A stretch of DNA of 64,000 bases from BOG-908 sp964242595 (lineage in GTDB: Bacteria > Pseudomonadota > Alphaproteobacteria > Acetobacterales > Acetobacteraceae): NCBI GenBank assembly GCA_964242595.1, contig CAXTBC010000006.1, positions 1 to 64,000 on the forward strand, in the 5' to 3' direction. Below the pieces are notes generated by a model. That model searched no databases and was not told the origin of the DNA. It saw only the letters and a program-made list of their open reading frames with translations. Shown here piece after piece: positions 7,369 to 16,111 of this stretch. How positions within the stretch are numbered: the first letter of the stretch is position 1; each line of letters opens with the position of its first letter. Made by a program: the position numbers and the translations under genes.

Positions 7369-9132
7369 CTACTTCGCCAAGTCGAACTGCAGCTCCGCCA
7401 GCCGTGCATACAGCCCCGCATCGCGCACCAGTGAGTCATGCGTACCCTCCGCGACCACGCGCCCGCGCTCGATCACGATGATGCGGTCAGCGCGACGTAT
7501 GGTCGCCAGCCGGTGCGCCACCACCAGCGTGGTGCAGCCATGCGCCAGCACCGTCAGCGCGTGCTGCACGGCGGCCTCGGACTCCGCATCCAGCGCGCTG
7601 GTGGCTTCGTCGAGCAGCAGGATGGGCGCGCGGCGCAGGATGGCGCGCGCGATGGCCACGCGCTGGCGTTGGCCGCCGGACAGGCGCACGCCCTTTTCGC
7701 CGAGGAACGTGTCCAGGCCGTCAGGCAATTCCAGCAGGAACCCGGCTTCGGCGGCCTCGACGGCGGCGCGCACCTCCGCGTCGGTTGCGCCGGGGCGTCC
7801 GTAGCGCACGTTGTCCCACGCGTTGGCGCTGAAGATCACCGGGTCCTGCGGCACCACGGCGATGCGGGCGCGCAGCGCGGCTGGATCGGCGTCGCGCACG
7901 TCCACGCCGTCGACCCGCACGGTGCCCGACTGGGCGTCGTAGAAGCGCAGCAGGAGCTGGAACACGGTGGTCTTGCCGGCGCCAGACGGGCCCACCAGGG
8001 CCACCGTCTCGCCGGGCTGCACGGCGAAGCTGATGCCGTCGAGCGCCGCGGCGTCGGGGCGGGAAGGGTAGCGGAAGACCACGTGATCCAGCGCGATGGT
8101 GCCCAGCGCCACGGCGGGGAAGCGCTGCGGGTAGGCGGGCGCCGCGATGGCGGGGCGTTCGGCGAGCAGGTCGGTCAGGCGGTCGGCGGCGCCGGCGGCG
8201 CGCTGCATCTCGCCCCACAGCTCGCTCAGCGTGCCGCCGGCCCCGGCCAGCAGCACCGCGTAGAACACGAAGGCGGCCAGGTCCCCGCCGGACATGCGGC
8301 CGGCGATCACGTCCCGGCCGCCCACCCACAGGCTGAAGGTGATGGCGCCGAAGCCCAGCAGGATCACCACCAGGATCAGCAGCGCGCGGGTGCGGATGCG
8401 CCGCACGGCGGCGGCCACCGAGTGCTCGATGCGCTCGGCGAACAGGGCGCGGTCCACCGGCTCGTGGGTGAAGGCCTGCACGGTGGGCAGGGCGGAGAGC
8501 GTCTCCTCGGCGTAGGCGCCGAGGTCGCCGATGCGGTCCTGCGCGGCGCGCGACAGCTTCTTCTCGCGCCGGCCGAAGACGATCAGCGGCACGATGACCA
8601 CCGGCACCACCAGGACCACGATGCCGGCCAGCTTGGCGCTGGTGGCCACCAGCAGGGCGAGCGCACCCACCGCCAGCAGCAGGTTGCGCGCCCACAGCGA
8701 GATGGCCGAGCCCACCAGCGCCTGCAGCACGCTGATGTCGGCCGTCATGCGGGAAAGGATGTCGCCTGTGCGGGCCGTCTCGAAGTAGCCGGGCGAGAGG
8801 GTGATCACGTGGTCGTAGAGCGCGCGGCGGAGGTCGGCCCCCACCCGCTCGCCCAGCCACGCGATCAGCGAAAAGCGCGCGTACGTGGCCAGGGCCAGGG
8901 CGGCGACCACCCCGAACATGCCCAGAGCCGCCATGTTGAGCGAGGCCGGGCTGTGCCTGCCGAAGCCGCTGTCGATCAGGTGGCGGAGGCCCTGGCCGAT
9001 GCCCAGCACCAGGCCGGCGGCAACCAGCAGCGATAGGCTGGCGCCGGCCATGGGCCAGGCATACGGGCGCAAATAGGGGAGCAGGATGCGTAACGAGCCG
9101 GGGCCGGCACGGCGCGGGGAGTCTCCGCTCAT
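7369..9132 (-). CDS. ABC exporter, fused permease/ATPase (MsbA/ABCB type)
   Basis: This 587-residue half-transporter has six membrane helices in the first 320 residues, then an ATPase domain with Walker A GPSGAGKT, signature LSGGQRQR, Walker B ILLLDEATSALD and the H-loop VAHRL. It should work as a homodimer in the inner membrane and export a hydrophobic compound or peptide. It resembles the alphaproteobacterial MsbA-related subfamily rather than lipid A flippase MsbA itself. The start MSGDSPRRAG overlaps the stop of the LiuC-type gene by ATGA, so the two are translationally coupled. The substrate is unknown. Confidence 0.88.
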   Translation of the reverse strand: MSGDSPRRAGPGSLRILLPYLRPYAWPMAGASLSLLVAAGLVLGIGQGLRHLIDSGFGRHSPASLNMAALGMFGVVAALALATYARFSLIAWLGERVGADLRRALYDHVITLSPGYFETARTGDILSRMTADISVLQALVGSAISLWARNLLLAVGALALLVATSAKLAGIVVLVVPVVIVPLIVFGRREKKLSRAAQDRIGDLGAYAEETLSALPTVQAFTHEPVDRALFAERIEHSVAAAVRRIRTRALLILVVILLGFGAITFSLWVGGRDVIAGRMSGGDLAAFVFYAVLLAGAGGTLSELWGEMQRAAGAADRLTDLLAERPAIAAPAYPQRFPAVALGTIALDHVVFRYPSRPDAAALDGISFAVQPGETVALVGPSGAGKTTVFQLLLRFYDAQSGTVRVDGVDVRDADPAALRARIAVVPQDPVIFSANAWDNVRYGRPGATDAEVRAAVEAAEAGFLLELPDGLDTFLGEKGVRLSGGQRQRVAIARAILRRAPILLLDEATSALDAESEAAVQHALTVLAHGCTTLVVAHRLATIRRADRIIVIERGRVVAEGTHDSLVRDAGLYARLAELQFDLAK

Positions 9133-9932
9133 GCAGCGCCCTTGGGAACGCCAGCACCTGCGCCCGGCCAGGAGGGTGCGCGGCGTTCCAGGAAAGCGGC
9201 TACCCCCTCGCGCCCTTCCGGACGCGCGCGCTGGGCGGCGATGCGGCTTGCCGTCTCGGCCGAGAGCGCGTCGTCCACCTGCCGGCCTTCGCACAGGAAC
9301 ACCAAGGATTTCGCCTCCGCTTGCGCCCCGGGCGCGCTCAGCAGCAGGGTGGAGATCATCTGGTCGCGCGCCGCTTCAAGACCTGCCGCGGGGACCACCT
9401 CGTGCACCAGCCCGATCTCGTGCGCCCGGGCGGCGGTGAACACCTCGGCGGTGACGAAGTAGCGGCGGGCCTGGCGGGCGCCGATGGCGTTGATGACGAA
9501 CGGGCTGATGGCCGCGGGGATCAGCCCGAGCCTGACCTCGCTGAGGCAGAATTTCGCGTCCTCGGCGGCCAGCACGATGTCGCAGCAGGCCACCAGGCCC
9601 ACGCCGCCGCCATAGGCCGCGCCCTGCACCACGGCCAGCGTCGGCTTGGGTAGCCGGTCCAGCGTGCGCATCAGCTTGGCCAAGCCGGCCGCGTCGGCGA
9701 CGTTCTCGGCCTGGGTGTAGGTGGCCATGCGCTGCATCCAGCCGAGGTCAGCGCCGGCCGAGAAGCTGCGGCCGGTGCTGGCGAGCACCACGAGGCGGAT
9801 TTCCGGGTTCTCGCCCAGGGCCGTGAAAGCCGCCGTGAGCTCGGCGATCAGGGCGTCGTCGAAGGCGTTGTGGCGGGCGGGACTGTCGAGGGTGACGGTG
9901 GCGACGCCCTGGTGGTCGGTTTCGGTTTGCAT
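9129..9932 (-). CDS. liuC: Enoyl-CoA hydratase, 3-methylglutaconyl-CoA hydratase (LiuC) type
   Basis: The 267-residue crotonase-fold protein has the oxyanion-hole motifs FSAGADLGWMQRM and GAAYGGGVGLVACCDI and the catalytic-Glu segment LSEVRLGLIPAAISP. The phrase SAGADLxWMxRM with ACCDIVLAAEDAKF is characteristic of LiuC/AtuE proteins that hydrate 3-methylglutaconyl-CoA in leucine breakdown. Because its neighbours are valine-pathway enzymes, it could also hydrate methacrylyl-CoA. The start MQTETDHQG excludes a stretch of translated repeat upstream. It is followed with a 4-base overlap by the ABC exporter. Confidence 0.82.
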   Translation of the reverse strand: MQTETDHQGVATVTLDSPARHNAFDDALIAELTAAFTALGENPEIRLVVLASTGRSFSAGADLGWMQRMATYTQAENVADAAGLAKLMRTLDRLPKPTLAVVQGAAYGGGVGLVACCDIVLAAEDAKFCLSEVRLGLIPAAISPFVINAIGARQARRYFVTAEVFTAARAHEIGLVHEVVPAAGLEAARDQMISTLLLSAPGAQAEAKSLVFLCEGRQVDDALSAETASRIAAQRARPEGREGVAAFLERRAPSWPGAGAGVPKGAA

Positions 9933-9954
9933 TGGTGGCCTTGAACAAGAAAGG

Positions 9955-10077
9955 AAGGCCTTCTTTTTTGAAGAAAAGAAGCAAAAAACTTTTGTTCGTG
10001 CCGTCGCGGACCGTTCGACCGGCATGCGCAAATCAGTAAGAGTTTTTTGGTTCTTTTTTCAAAAAAGAACTGCTTGC
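9955..10077. repeat. Family-A palindromic repeat (complete)
   Basis: Both arms are present: aaggccttcttttttgaag on the left and a right arm with ttttttggttc and aaaaaagaactgcttgc. The element fills the gap between the hydrolase stop codon and the LiuC start codon inside one leftward gene block. Confidence 0.85.
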
Positions 10078-11091
10078 TTAACTGAAGTATCCTTCGACGA
10101 GCGCGTCGCTCACGTCTTCCAGGCGCGCCGGCATCCATTGCGGCGCGCGGTCCTTGTCGATCACGGCGGCGCGCACGCCCTCAACGAAATCGAGGCTGCG
10201 CATGCAGGCGGTGGCCAACACCAGCTCCTGCGCCAGCGCCTGGTCCAGGTCAGTCATCGCCTCGGCTTCGCGCAGCGCGCGCAACGTCACCTTCAGCGAG
10301 CTGGGGGACTTGGTTGCAATTTCCGCTGCGGCAGCCTGTGCGGCGGGATGATCGCTCGCGTGCAGGGCGGCGAGGATGAGTTCCAGGGTGGAGTGGCGGT
10401 AGCACTCGTCCATCCACGCGCGGTCCGCGCCGGTGGCGGCGGGCGGCGGCGGCTCGGCTACCTCCTCCATGCAGGCGGCCACCTCGGCCTTGCCGGAGCA
10501 GGCGCATAGCTTGCCGAGCAAAGCGGGCAGGGCGGCCGACGAGACGAAATAGTCGGCCAGGCCGGCCAGAATGGCGTCGCCCGCGCCGATGCGGGCGCCG
10601 GTGAGCGCCAAATGCAGGCCAAAGGGCAGCTTGCGGCTGAGCAGCCAAGTGGCGCCCACGTCCGGGAACAGCCCGATGCCGGTCTCCGGCATCGCCAGCA
10701 GGGTGCGTTCCGTCACGATGCGGACGGAGCCGTGGGCGGAGATGCCGACGCCGCCGCCCATCACCACGCCGTCCATCAGCGCCACGTAGGGTTTCGGAAA
10801 ACGCGCGATGCGCGCGTTCATCGCGTATTCGGCAGCGAAGAACGCGGTGGCGGTGGCGGTGTCACCGGCGCGCGCGGCTTCGTACAACACGCGTATGTCC
10901 CCGCCGGCACACAGGGCGCGGCCGCCTGCACCGTCGATCACCACCAGCGCCACGGCGGGATCATCGGCCCAGGCCGCCAGGGCGGCGTCGATGGCCTGGA
11001 CCATCGGCAGGCTGAGCGCGTTTAGCGCCGCGGGCCGGTTCAGGGTGATGCGACCTGCGTGGCCTTCGATGCTTGTCTCGACTTCGTTCAC
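10078..11091 (-). CDS. 3-hydroxyisobutyryl-CoA hydrolase
   Basis: The 337-residue protein is a long crotonase-family member of the HIBCH type, which hydrolyses 3-hydroxyisobutyryl-CoA in valine catabolism. Diagnostic are GGRALCAGGDIRVLYE, PYVALMDGVVMGGGVGISAHG and MPETGIGLFPDVGATWLLSR, plus the C-terminal half with DRAPQW near the end that ordinary enoyl-CoA hydratases lack. It starts with GTG (MNEVETSIEG). It lies between an acyl-CoA dehydrogenase and the LiuC-type hydratase on the same strand, forming a branched-chain amino-acid degradation block. Confidence 0.9.
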   Translation of the reverse strand: MNEVETSIEGHAGRITLNRPAALNALSLPMVQAIDAALAAWADDPAVALVVIDGAGGRALCAGGDIRVLYEAARAGDTATATAFFAAEYAMNARIARFPKPYVALMDGVVMGGGVGISAHGSVRIVTERTLLAMPETGIGLFPDVGATWLLSRKLPFGLHLALTGARIGAGDAILAGLADYFVSSAALPALLGKLCACSGKAEVAACMEEVAEPPPPAATGADRAWMDECYRHSTLELILAALHASDHPAAQAAAAEIATKSPSSLKVTLRALREAEAMTDLDQALAQELVLATACMRSLDFVEGVRAAVIDKDRAPQWMPARLEDVSDALVEGYFS

Positions 11092-11112
11092 CGTGAGATC
11101 CGTTCAGATGGT

Positions 11113-11248
11113 AAGCAAGAAAGGCCTTCTTTTTCGAGAAAAAGAAGCAAAAAGCTTTTATCAGCTAAGCGCGGCTTTCTCCGCCAGCACCCGACAGGGA
11201 GCAAAAGCTTTTTGGTTCTTTTTCTCGAAAAAGAACTGCTTTCTTTCT
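11113..11248. repeat. Family-A palindromic repeat (complete)
   Basis: The left arm (aaggccttctttttcgag, gaaaaagaagc) and right arm (agctttttggttctttttct, cgaaaaagaactgc) are both well preserved. It spans from just upstream of the hydrolase start to the stop codon of the acyl-CoA dehydrogenase. Confidence 0.85.
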
Positions 11249-12424
11249 TCAGGCGCCGGCCTTCAACATGGCCCGCGCCACGATGACCCGCATGATCTCG
11301 TTGGTGCCTTCCAGGATTTGATGCACACGCAGGTCACGCACGATCTTCTCCACGCCGTACTCGGCCAGGTAGCCGTAGCCGCCATGCAGCTGCAGCGCCT
11401 GGTTGGCCACGTTGAAGCCTGCATCCGTCACGAAGCGCTTGGCGCCGGCGCATAGCATGGTGGCGCGCGGGTCCTTGGCATCCAGCGCCGCGGCGGCGCG
11501 CCACAGGAAGCTGCGCGCAGCTTCCAGCTCGATCCCCATGTCAGCCAGGCGAAACTGCAACGCCTGGAAGTCGGCCAGCTTCTGGCCGAAGGCGCGGCGT
11601 TCTCCCATGTAGGCCAGCGTCTTCTCAAGCGCGGATTGCGCGCCGCCGAGCGAGCAGGCGGCGATGTTGAGACGGCCGCCGTCGAGGCCCGCCATCGCCA
11701 TCCTGAAGCCGCTGCCTTCCTCGCCGAGCCGGTGGGCGGCGGGCACGCGCACGCCGTCCATGATGACCTGGCGCGTAGGCTGGGCGTTCCAGCCCATCTT
11801 GCGCTCGTTGGCGCCGAAGCTGAGGCCGGGCGTGCCGCGCTGGACCAGGAAGGCGGACACGCCGGCCGCACCAGGGCCGCCAGTCCGCGCCATTACCACG
11901 TACAGGTCCGCAGCGCCGGCGCCGGAGATGAACTGCTTGGTGCCGTCCAGCACGTAGTCGCCGCCGTCCTGCCGGGCGCGGGTGGCGAGCGCCACCGCGT
12001 CCGAGCCCGAGCCCGGCTCGGTCAGGCAGTAGGCGCCGAGCAGTTCCATGCGGCACAGCAGCGGCACCCAGGCAGAGCGCTGCGGCGCGTCGCCGAACCG
12101 GTCCACCATCCAGGTGACCATGTTGTGGATGCTGACATAGGCGGCGATGGAGGGGCAGCCCGTGCTCAGCGCTTCGAAGATCAGGGCCGCGTCCAGGCGG
12201 CCCAGGCCGGTGCCCCCATGCTGCTCGGCGGCGTAGATGCCGGCCATGCCGAGGGTGGCGGCCTCTCGGATGACCTCCACGGGAAAGTGTTTCTCGGCAT
12301 CCCATTGCAAGGCGTGCGGCGCCAGTCGGGTGTCGGCGAAGCCGCGGGCCATGTCCTGCATGGCGCGCTGGTCGTCGCTGAGGGTGAAGGCGGGAGCCGG
12401 CGCCGTCGGCATCATGCTGTCCAT
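11249..12424 (-). CDS. Acyl-CoA dehydrogenase, isobutyryl-CoA dehydrogenase-like
   Basis: This 391-residue flavoenzyme has the acyl-CoA dehydrogenase signatures AYCLTEPGSGSDAVAL (FAD/substrate loop), LQLHGGYGYLAEYGVEKIVRDLRVHQILEGTNEIMR (catalytic Glu in ILEGTNE) and the QALQFRLADM helix. Together with the neighbouring HIBCH-type hydrolase the best assignment is isobutyryl-CoA dehydrogenase of valine catabolism, which passes electrons to ETF. The start MDSMMPTAPAP is backed by a strong Shine-Dalgarno (AGGAGG, 7 bases upstream). It is the first gene of the leftward block, so the block promoter should lie in the 415-base gap to its right. Confidence 0.85.
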   Translation of the reverse strand: MDSMMPTAPAPAFTLSDDQRAMQDMARGFADTRLAPHALQWDAEKHFPVEVIREAATLGMAGIYAAEQHGGTGLGRLDAALIFEALSTGCPSIAAYVSIHNMVTWMVDRFGDAPQRSAWVPLLCRMELLGAYCLTEPGSGSDAVALATRARQDGGDYVLDGTKQFISGAGAADLYVVMARTGGPGAAGVSAFLVQRGTPGLSFGANERKMGWNAQPTRQVIMDGVRVPAAHRLGEEGSGFRMAMAGLDGGRLNIAACSLGGAQSALEKTLAYMGERRAFGQKLADFQALQFRLADMGIELEAARSFLWRAAAALDAKDPRATMLCAGAKRFVTDAGFNVANQALQLHGGYGYLAEYGVEKIVRDLRVHQILEGTNEIMRVIVARAMLKAGA

Positions 12425-12839
12425 CGGGACGTCCTCCTGACACTCTGATTTCGGCGTTGTGTGCCACCGTGCGGGGCCGGTGACAAACAGGTCGGCCGTG
12501 CAAGGCAATTTTGTTTAAATAGGCGGACCGGCGTGAAGCGGGATGTCTGCCGATGTGGACAGCCAGGCCGGGCGGCTCCCGAAGCGCTGAACGAAGCTGT
12601 CCGGGCGGCCTGGTGCGCATTCACGATGACGAGGGGCCAGATCTACGCAACCTGACTGTCTGGAATGGATGTTTTCGCATTTGATAAGTGCCGGTTCGAA
12701 AACGCGCCCAGGGGTGATCCGGCGTGCTTTTCCCGTGCTCCGGTGCCCACGGCCCGGCAGCAGGCAGCCCCGGAAACTAGGCGTGACAGGACTCGGGCAA
12801 GGTGCTTCTTGTCTGGCAGTTTTTGGGGATACGAACAGG
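12425..12839. other. Divergent intergenic region (dehydrogenase block / HU)
   Basis: These 415 bases separate two divergent genes and hold no supportable coding region. They should contain the promoters of both. A local A/T-rich patch (aattttgtttaaatag) about 80 bases upstream of the dehydrogenase gene is a candidate for its promoter or operator, but no consensus can be defended. Confidence 0.4.
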
Positions 12840-13115
12840 ATGAACACGTCTGAGCTGATCGATCACGTCGCGACAACCGCGGGGCTCGAGAAGACGCAGG
12901 CCCGCAAGGCCGTCGAAGCCATGACCTCGGCCATCACCTCGGCCGCCAAGGGAGGCGACTCCGTGGCGTTATCGGGTTTCGGCCAGTTTAAGGTGAAGGA
13001 CATGCCGGCGCGCCAGGGCCGCAACCCTGCCACCGGCGAGGCGATCGAGATCGCCGCGGCACGCAAGCTGACGTTTGCGCCGGCCAAGGCGGTAAAGGAC
13101 ATGCTGAACGGCTAG
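12840..13115 (+). CDS. hup: HU family DNA-binding protein
   Basis: The 91-residue protein has the whole HU fold: N-terminal dimerisation helices (MNTSELIDHVATTAGLEKTQARKAVEAM), the FGQFKV strand, and the DNA-gripping beta-arm with ARQGRNPATGEAI. HU packs and bends DNA in the nucleoid. The start codon follows GAACAGG. It is monocistronic, ending in a perfect hairpin a few bases past the stop. Confidence 0.93.
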   Translation: MNTSELIDHVATTAGLEKTQARKAVEAMTSAITSAAKGGDSVALSGFGQFKVKDMPARQGRNPATGEAIEIAAARKLTFAPAKAVKDMLNG

Positions 13116-13124
13116 GCGGTCCAG

Positions 13125-13145
13125 GGCCAGGGCACTGCCCTGGCC
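13125..13145 (+). terminator. Hairpin downstream of hup
   Basis: A perfect inverted repeat with arms ggccagggca and tgccctggcc and almost no loop starts ten bases past the hup stop codon. There is no T-tract, so it may act as a transcript-end stabiliser or a Rho-assisted terminator rather than a classical intrinsic terminator. Confidence 0.5.
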
Positions 13146-13379
13146 TTGCAGCCGAATGGATCGCGCCATCGCGTCGTCCGCTGGGCCTTAAAACCTTGCC
13201 AGTCGCCCGGCGAACACCATTCTAGCAGATCACGCAGTTTCGGCTTGCCAGCCGTGGCGTGTGGCTGGCATAAGCCCGCTCCCGCCGCCAGGTTGTCAGG
13301 TGTGTTCCGCCGACTTTCAAGCCTGTGAAGGGCGGAGTTCGGGCTTGCATGGTGCCGGATCGCCCCAGGAGTCGTCGCC

Positions 13380-13805
13380 GTGTCCCAGCCTTCCTTGCGG
13401 ATCACCCATTTCGAGGCCAACACGCCGCCGGCCGACTACGTGTTCGAAGTGTGGAATCCGCTCGTGTCGGGCTACGAGCCTGTCGCCACGTTCGAGGACG
13501 GCATGGAGCGGGTACAGCGGCTGGCGCAGGTGGTTCGCGAGATGTGGGTCTCCAAGGACGAGGCGCTGACCGGGCTGGCCAGCCCGCCGCCGCCGGTGCC
13601 GGGCGCCGAGTTCGCCGAGTTCCGGGTGACCGCCCAGGCGCAGCGCAGCTACGACATACGCAGTTTCGACAGCCCGGAGTGGAGCCACTTCCGCGGCTAC
13701 ATCAGCCAGGCGGCCGAGCGGATCAGCGGCGAGGTCGGCTTCGTGCTGGCACCGTCCCTGATCCCCGCCCCGCCGGCCCAGCGAATGCAGGCCAAATCCG
13801 CCTGA
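13380..13805 (+). CDS. Conserved hypothetical protein
   Basis: This 141-residue soluble protein is not assigned to a family I recognise. It has an N-terminal ITHFEANTPPADYVFEVWNPLVSGYE segment, a central helical region and a proline-rich C-terminal tail. The GTG start is supported by CCAGGAG at 8-12 bases upstream. Codon-position GC bias and an intact frame support coding. It is flanked by hup and, convergently, by the OPX lipoprotein gene; nothing links it functionally to either. Confidence 0.7.
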   Translation: MSQPSLRITHFEANTPPADYVFEVWNPLVSGYEPVATFEDGMERVQRLAQVVREMWVSKDEALTGLASPPPPVPGAEFAEFRVTAQAQRSYDIRSFDSPEWSHFRGYISQAAERISGEVGFVLAPSLIPAPPAQRMQAKSA

Positions 13806-13901
13806 CCGGCAAGCAGAGCTGTAGCTTCGCCCCTGGCGCGCTTGTGCGCGACACGCCTCGCGTAACGGGATCCCTGAGGTTCAACACCCGATCCACCCCG
13901 C

Positions 13902-14636
13902 TCACTGCTTCTGGTTGTTGACGACCGGGTTCACGTTGTAGCTGAATCCCCAGTTCACCGGCACGAATTGCTGGAAGTGCTGGTTGAACCACACGTAGAT
14001 CTGCCCGATGCCGGTGCGGGGCACGTACACGACGTCGAACGGCGCTAGTTGCACGTCCGCCTGCGGGTCCGTGCCGGTCATCGCCGCGCTGTAGTCGGCG
14101 GCCAGCACCACCGGGCGGTCGCCGGCAGCGTGGCGCAGGATGAACACGTGGCGCTCGTCGCCCGTGGTGCGCAGGCCGCCGGCGCGCGCAACCGCCTGCA
14201 GCAGGCTCAGCGTGGGCCCTTGCGTGAAGAATTCGCCCGGCGAGACGACGTCGCCTGCCACGTACACCCGCGCGGGCGAGGCGGTCTTCACCTCCAGGGT
14301 CAGCTGCGGGTCCTTCAGCTCATGCGCGTAGGCGACGCGCAGGTCGGAAGCGACCTCGTCCGGCGTGCGGCCGGCGGCCTGCACGGACTGGGCGAGGGTG
14401 GTGGTCAGCCGGCCGTCGGGCGCCACGGTCACGTCCTCGTTGAGCTCCGGCGCGGTGTAGAGGCGCACGCCCAGCACGTCGCCCACCTGGACGCGGTAGG
14501 TGGTGCCGGCGGCGGTCGGGGGGGCGGGGGGCAGGTTCCTGGCGGTGGGGACGCAAGCGGCAAGCAGGAAGGTAGCCAGCACGGCCATCGTTCTCGGGCG
14601 GAAGAAACCAGAAAATCCTGTCAGTTCAGCCCGCAT
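13902..14636 (-). CDS. Polysaccharide export (OPX/Wza-like) outer-membrane lipoprotein
   Basis: The 244-residue product has a lipoprotein signal ending LLAAC (Cys near 28), then the poly-export domain (YRVQVGDVLGVRLYTAPELNEDVTVAPDGRLTTTLAQSVQAAGRT) and a SLBB-like segment (RVYVAGDVVSPGEF...LSLLQAVARAGGL). These proteins form the outer-membrane channel for capsule or exopolysaccharide. It is shorter than Wza (about 380 residues) and ends NPVVNNQKQ, typical of small alphaproteobacterial OPX proteins. It lies 9 bases downstream of the coiled-coil gene, so they probably share a transcript. Confidence 0.85.
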   Translation of the reverse strand: MRAELTGFSGFFRPRTMAVLATFLLAACVPTARNLPPAPPTAAGTTYRVQVGDVLGVRLYTAPELNEDVTVAPDGRLTTTLAQSVQAAGRTPDEVASDLRVAYAHELKDPQLTLEVKTASPARVYVAGDVVSPGEFFTQGPTLSLLQAVARAGGLRTTGDERHVFILRHAAGDRPVVLAADYSAAMTGTDPQADVQLAPFDVVYVPRTGIGQIYVWFNQHFQQFVPVNWGFSYNVNPVVNNQKQ

Positions 14637-14645
14637 CTGCCTGCC

Positions 14646-15791
14646 TTACGCCCGGACCGCACCGTCCACCTCGCCCATCCGGATAGCGGCTACCAGCGGC
14701 GAACCCTCGGCTTCAGGGTGCGCCAGAAGGAATGCCGCCGAATCGAACCACGGCCCAGGATCAGCGCCGCGAGGACCGCCCACAAGCACGTAGTGGAACA
14801 CCGGATCGAGCGCCGCGCCTTCGAAGTCGGCAGGGTTGGCGGCCACGTACCAGGCCGCGTCGAACAGCGGGCTGGCACGCACCAGCGCCGCTTCCGCCAG
14901 CAAGGGATGCGGCGGCCGGGTGCGGCGGGACAGGCGGGACAGCCAGGCGCGCCTTGGCAGGACAGGCAGCGCGGCCGGCGGCACGTCCGGCCCGCGCAGG
15001 GCGTTCAGCGCGGGGAGGTCGCGGGCCAGGACGGCCAGGGTGTTCCGGGCGGCCGCCGCCACGTCCAGCCTGATCCAGCTGCGCAGGCCGTCCCAGCCGG
15101 CGTTGCGGCCCTCCATCTCGCGCAACCTGGCGTCGGTCTCCAGGGCCGCTTCCGCCAACCGTGCGGCACGCGTGGCCGCCAGGCCCAGCTCCTCGGCGTG
15201 GCGCAGCGCGGCCGCGCGCAGGCCGTCCAGCTCGGCCTCACGCGTGGCGAGCGCGGCGCGGGCCGCCTGCAGCTCGCTGCGCACGCTGCGCTCGGCCTCG
15301 GCCACCGCCTCGCGCTGGGCGCTGGTGGAGTCGGCCCCAAGTTGCAGACGGTCCGTGAAGGCGGCCAGGTCGCCCTCCGCCGCGGTGGCGGCCCGGTCCA
15401 CCAGGAAGGCGCCGGCGGAGACGAAGCGGGCGTCGAACTCAACCACGGGCTGGTAGCCCAGTTCGGCAAACAGTTCGAACCACTGCGGAAGTTCCGGCAA
15501 GGCGGGCGCGGCGTCGGAGGCGTGGGCGCCCAGGGGCAGGGGAGCCAGCAGCATGCGGTCGCTCGCGCGCGCCAGTGTTTCCACCACGACGCGGGTGGCG
15601 GGCAGGGCGGCCGCGTCTGACGAGGTGAGCAGGATAGCCAGGTCGAACCCGGCGGCTGCGTCCGACCCCGTCAACACTTCGGCTGCGGCGCCGGCTTCCT
15701 CCAGCGCTGCGGCCAGGGCAGCGGCACCCTCGCCCGCCACCAGAACGGAGACGAGCATCAGTTCGTTGACGAGTCGGTCGGCGATCGGCAT
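14646..15791 (-). CDS. Uncharacterised coiled-coil protein, surface-polysaccharide neighbourhood
   Basis: This 381-residue protein has three parts. The N-terminal third resembles a GDSL/SGNH-like or sugar-modifying region (MLVSVLVAGEGAAALAAAL, LFAELGYQPVVEFDARFVSAGAFLVD) but without a clear active site. Residues about 145-225 form an Ala/Glu/Arg-rich coiled coil. The C-terminal part has FDAAWYVAANPADFEGAALDPVFHYVLVGG and GPWFDSAAFLLAHPEAEGSPL, a repeat motif commonly found at the ends of rhamnan-synthesis and glycosyltransferase proteins. It precedes the OPX lipoprotein by 9 bases. A role in polysaccharide assembly is inferred from context only. Confidence 0.7.
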   Translation of the reverse strand: MPIADRLVNELMLVSVLVAGEGAAALAAALEEAGAAAEVLTGSDAAAGFDLAILLTSSDAAALPATRVVVETLARASDRMLLAPLPLGAHASDAAPALPELPQWFELFAELGYQPVVEFDARFVSAGAFLVDRAATAAEGDLAAFTDRLQLGADSTSAQREAVAEAERSVRSELQAARAALATREAELDGLRAAALRHAEELGLAATRAARLAEAALETDARLREMEGRNAGWDGLRSWIRLDVAAAARNTLAVLARDLPALNALRGPDVPPAALPVLPRRAWLSRLSRRTRPPHPLLAEAALVRASPLFDAAWYVAANPADFEGAALDPVFHYVLVGGPRGADPGPWFDSAAFLLAHPEAEGSPLVAAIRMGEVDGAVRA

Positions 15792-15821
15792 GGCGTGGCC
15801 CTGGTCGAAAGTGTTGACCTT

Positions 15822-16104
15822 GAGGAAGCACGGGGCTCCGCCCCAAACCCCGCTGGGGCATCGAGGCCCCAGACCCCCTTCTGTTAGAATGTTCTAGTAA
15901 CAGGTTCTAAGAGTCCGTTTGAAAACTCTCTCGAGCTGTTGGTTAAGCGTACAAACCTACCAAAAGCGGTATCTGGATACCACATTCTGGCGGGATTTAC
16001 CTGACATCGGCCTCAGATTGACCGCTTCGCGGCTCTTAAGCGAGTTTTCAAACAGCCTCTAAGGACTAGTCCTTGGCAGGGTCCAGGGGCAGAGCCCCTG
16101 GCTT
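15822..16104. repeat. Family-B palindromic repeat interrupted by a MITE
   Basis: The left half (cacggggctccgccccaaac, ctggggcatcgaggccccag) and the right half (aaggactagtcctt, ccaggggcagagcccctgg) are normal but are separated by a 149-bp insertion. Without the insertion the junction reads ggttctaagga, as in intact copies. It lies between two leftward polysaccharide-region genes. Confidence 0.85.
15911..16059. mobile_element. MITE copy 1 (18-bp ends, TAA duplication)
   Basis: The insertion begins GAGTCCGTTTGAAAACTC and ends GAGTTTTCAAACAGCCTC, an imperfect 18-bp terminal inverted repeat. It is flanked by a TAA on each side, a 3-bp target duplication. At 149 bp it encodes nothing. The ends and the TNA duplication match the IS5 family (IS1031 group), so it is probably a non-autonomous derivative. 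The interior is clearly diverged from the other two copies. Confidence 0.8.
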
Positions 16105-16111
16105 CGATATT

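Noticed and set aside
7438..9036. Long open frame opposite the ABC exporter
   Set aside because: Composition is Arg/Gly/His/Ala-rich without any motif, and the opposite strand encodes a complete transporter.
11113..11248. Classical rho-independent terminators in family-A arms
   Set aside because: The hairpins are A/T-rich with weak stems and occur inside co-directional gene blocks, which argues against simple termination.
15911..16059. Complete insertion sequence
   Set aside because: The element is 149 bp and contains no transposase frame; only a MITE can be supported.
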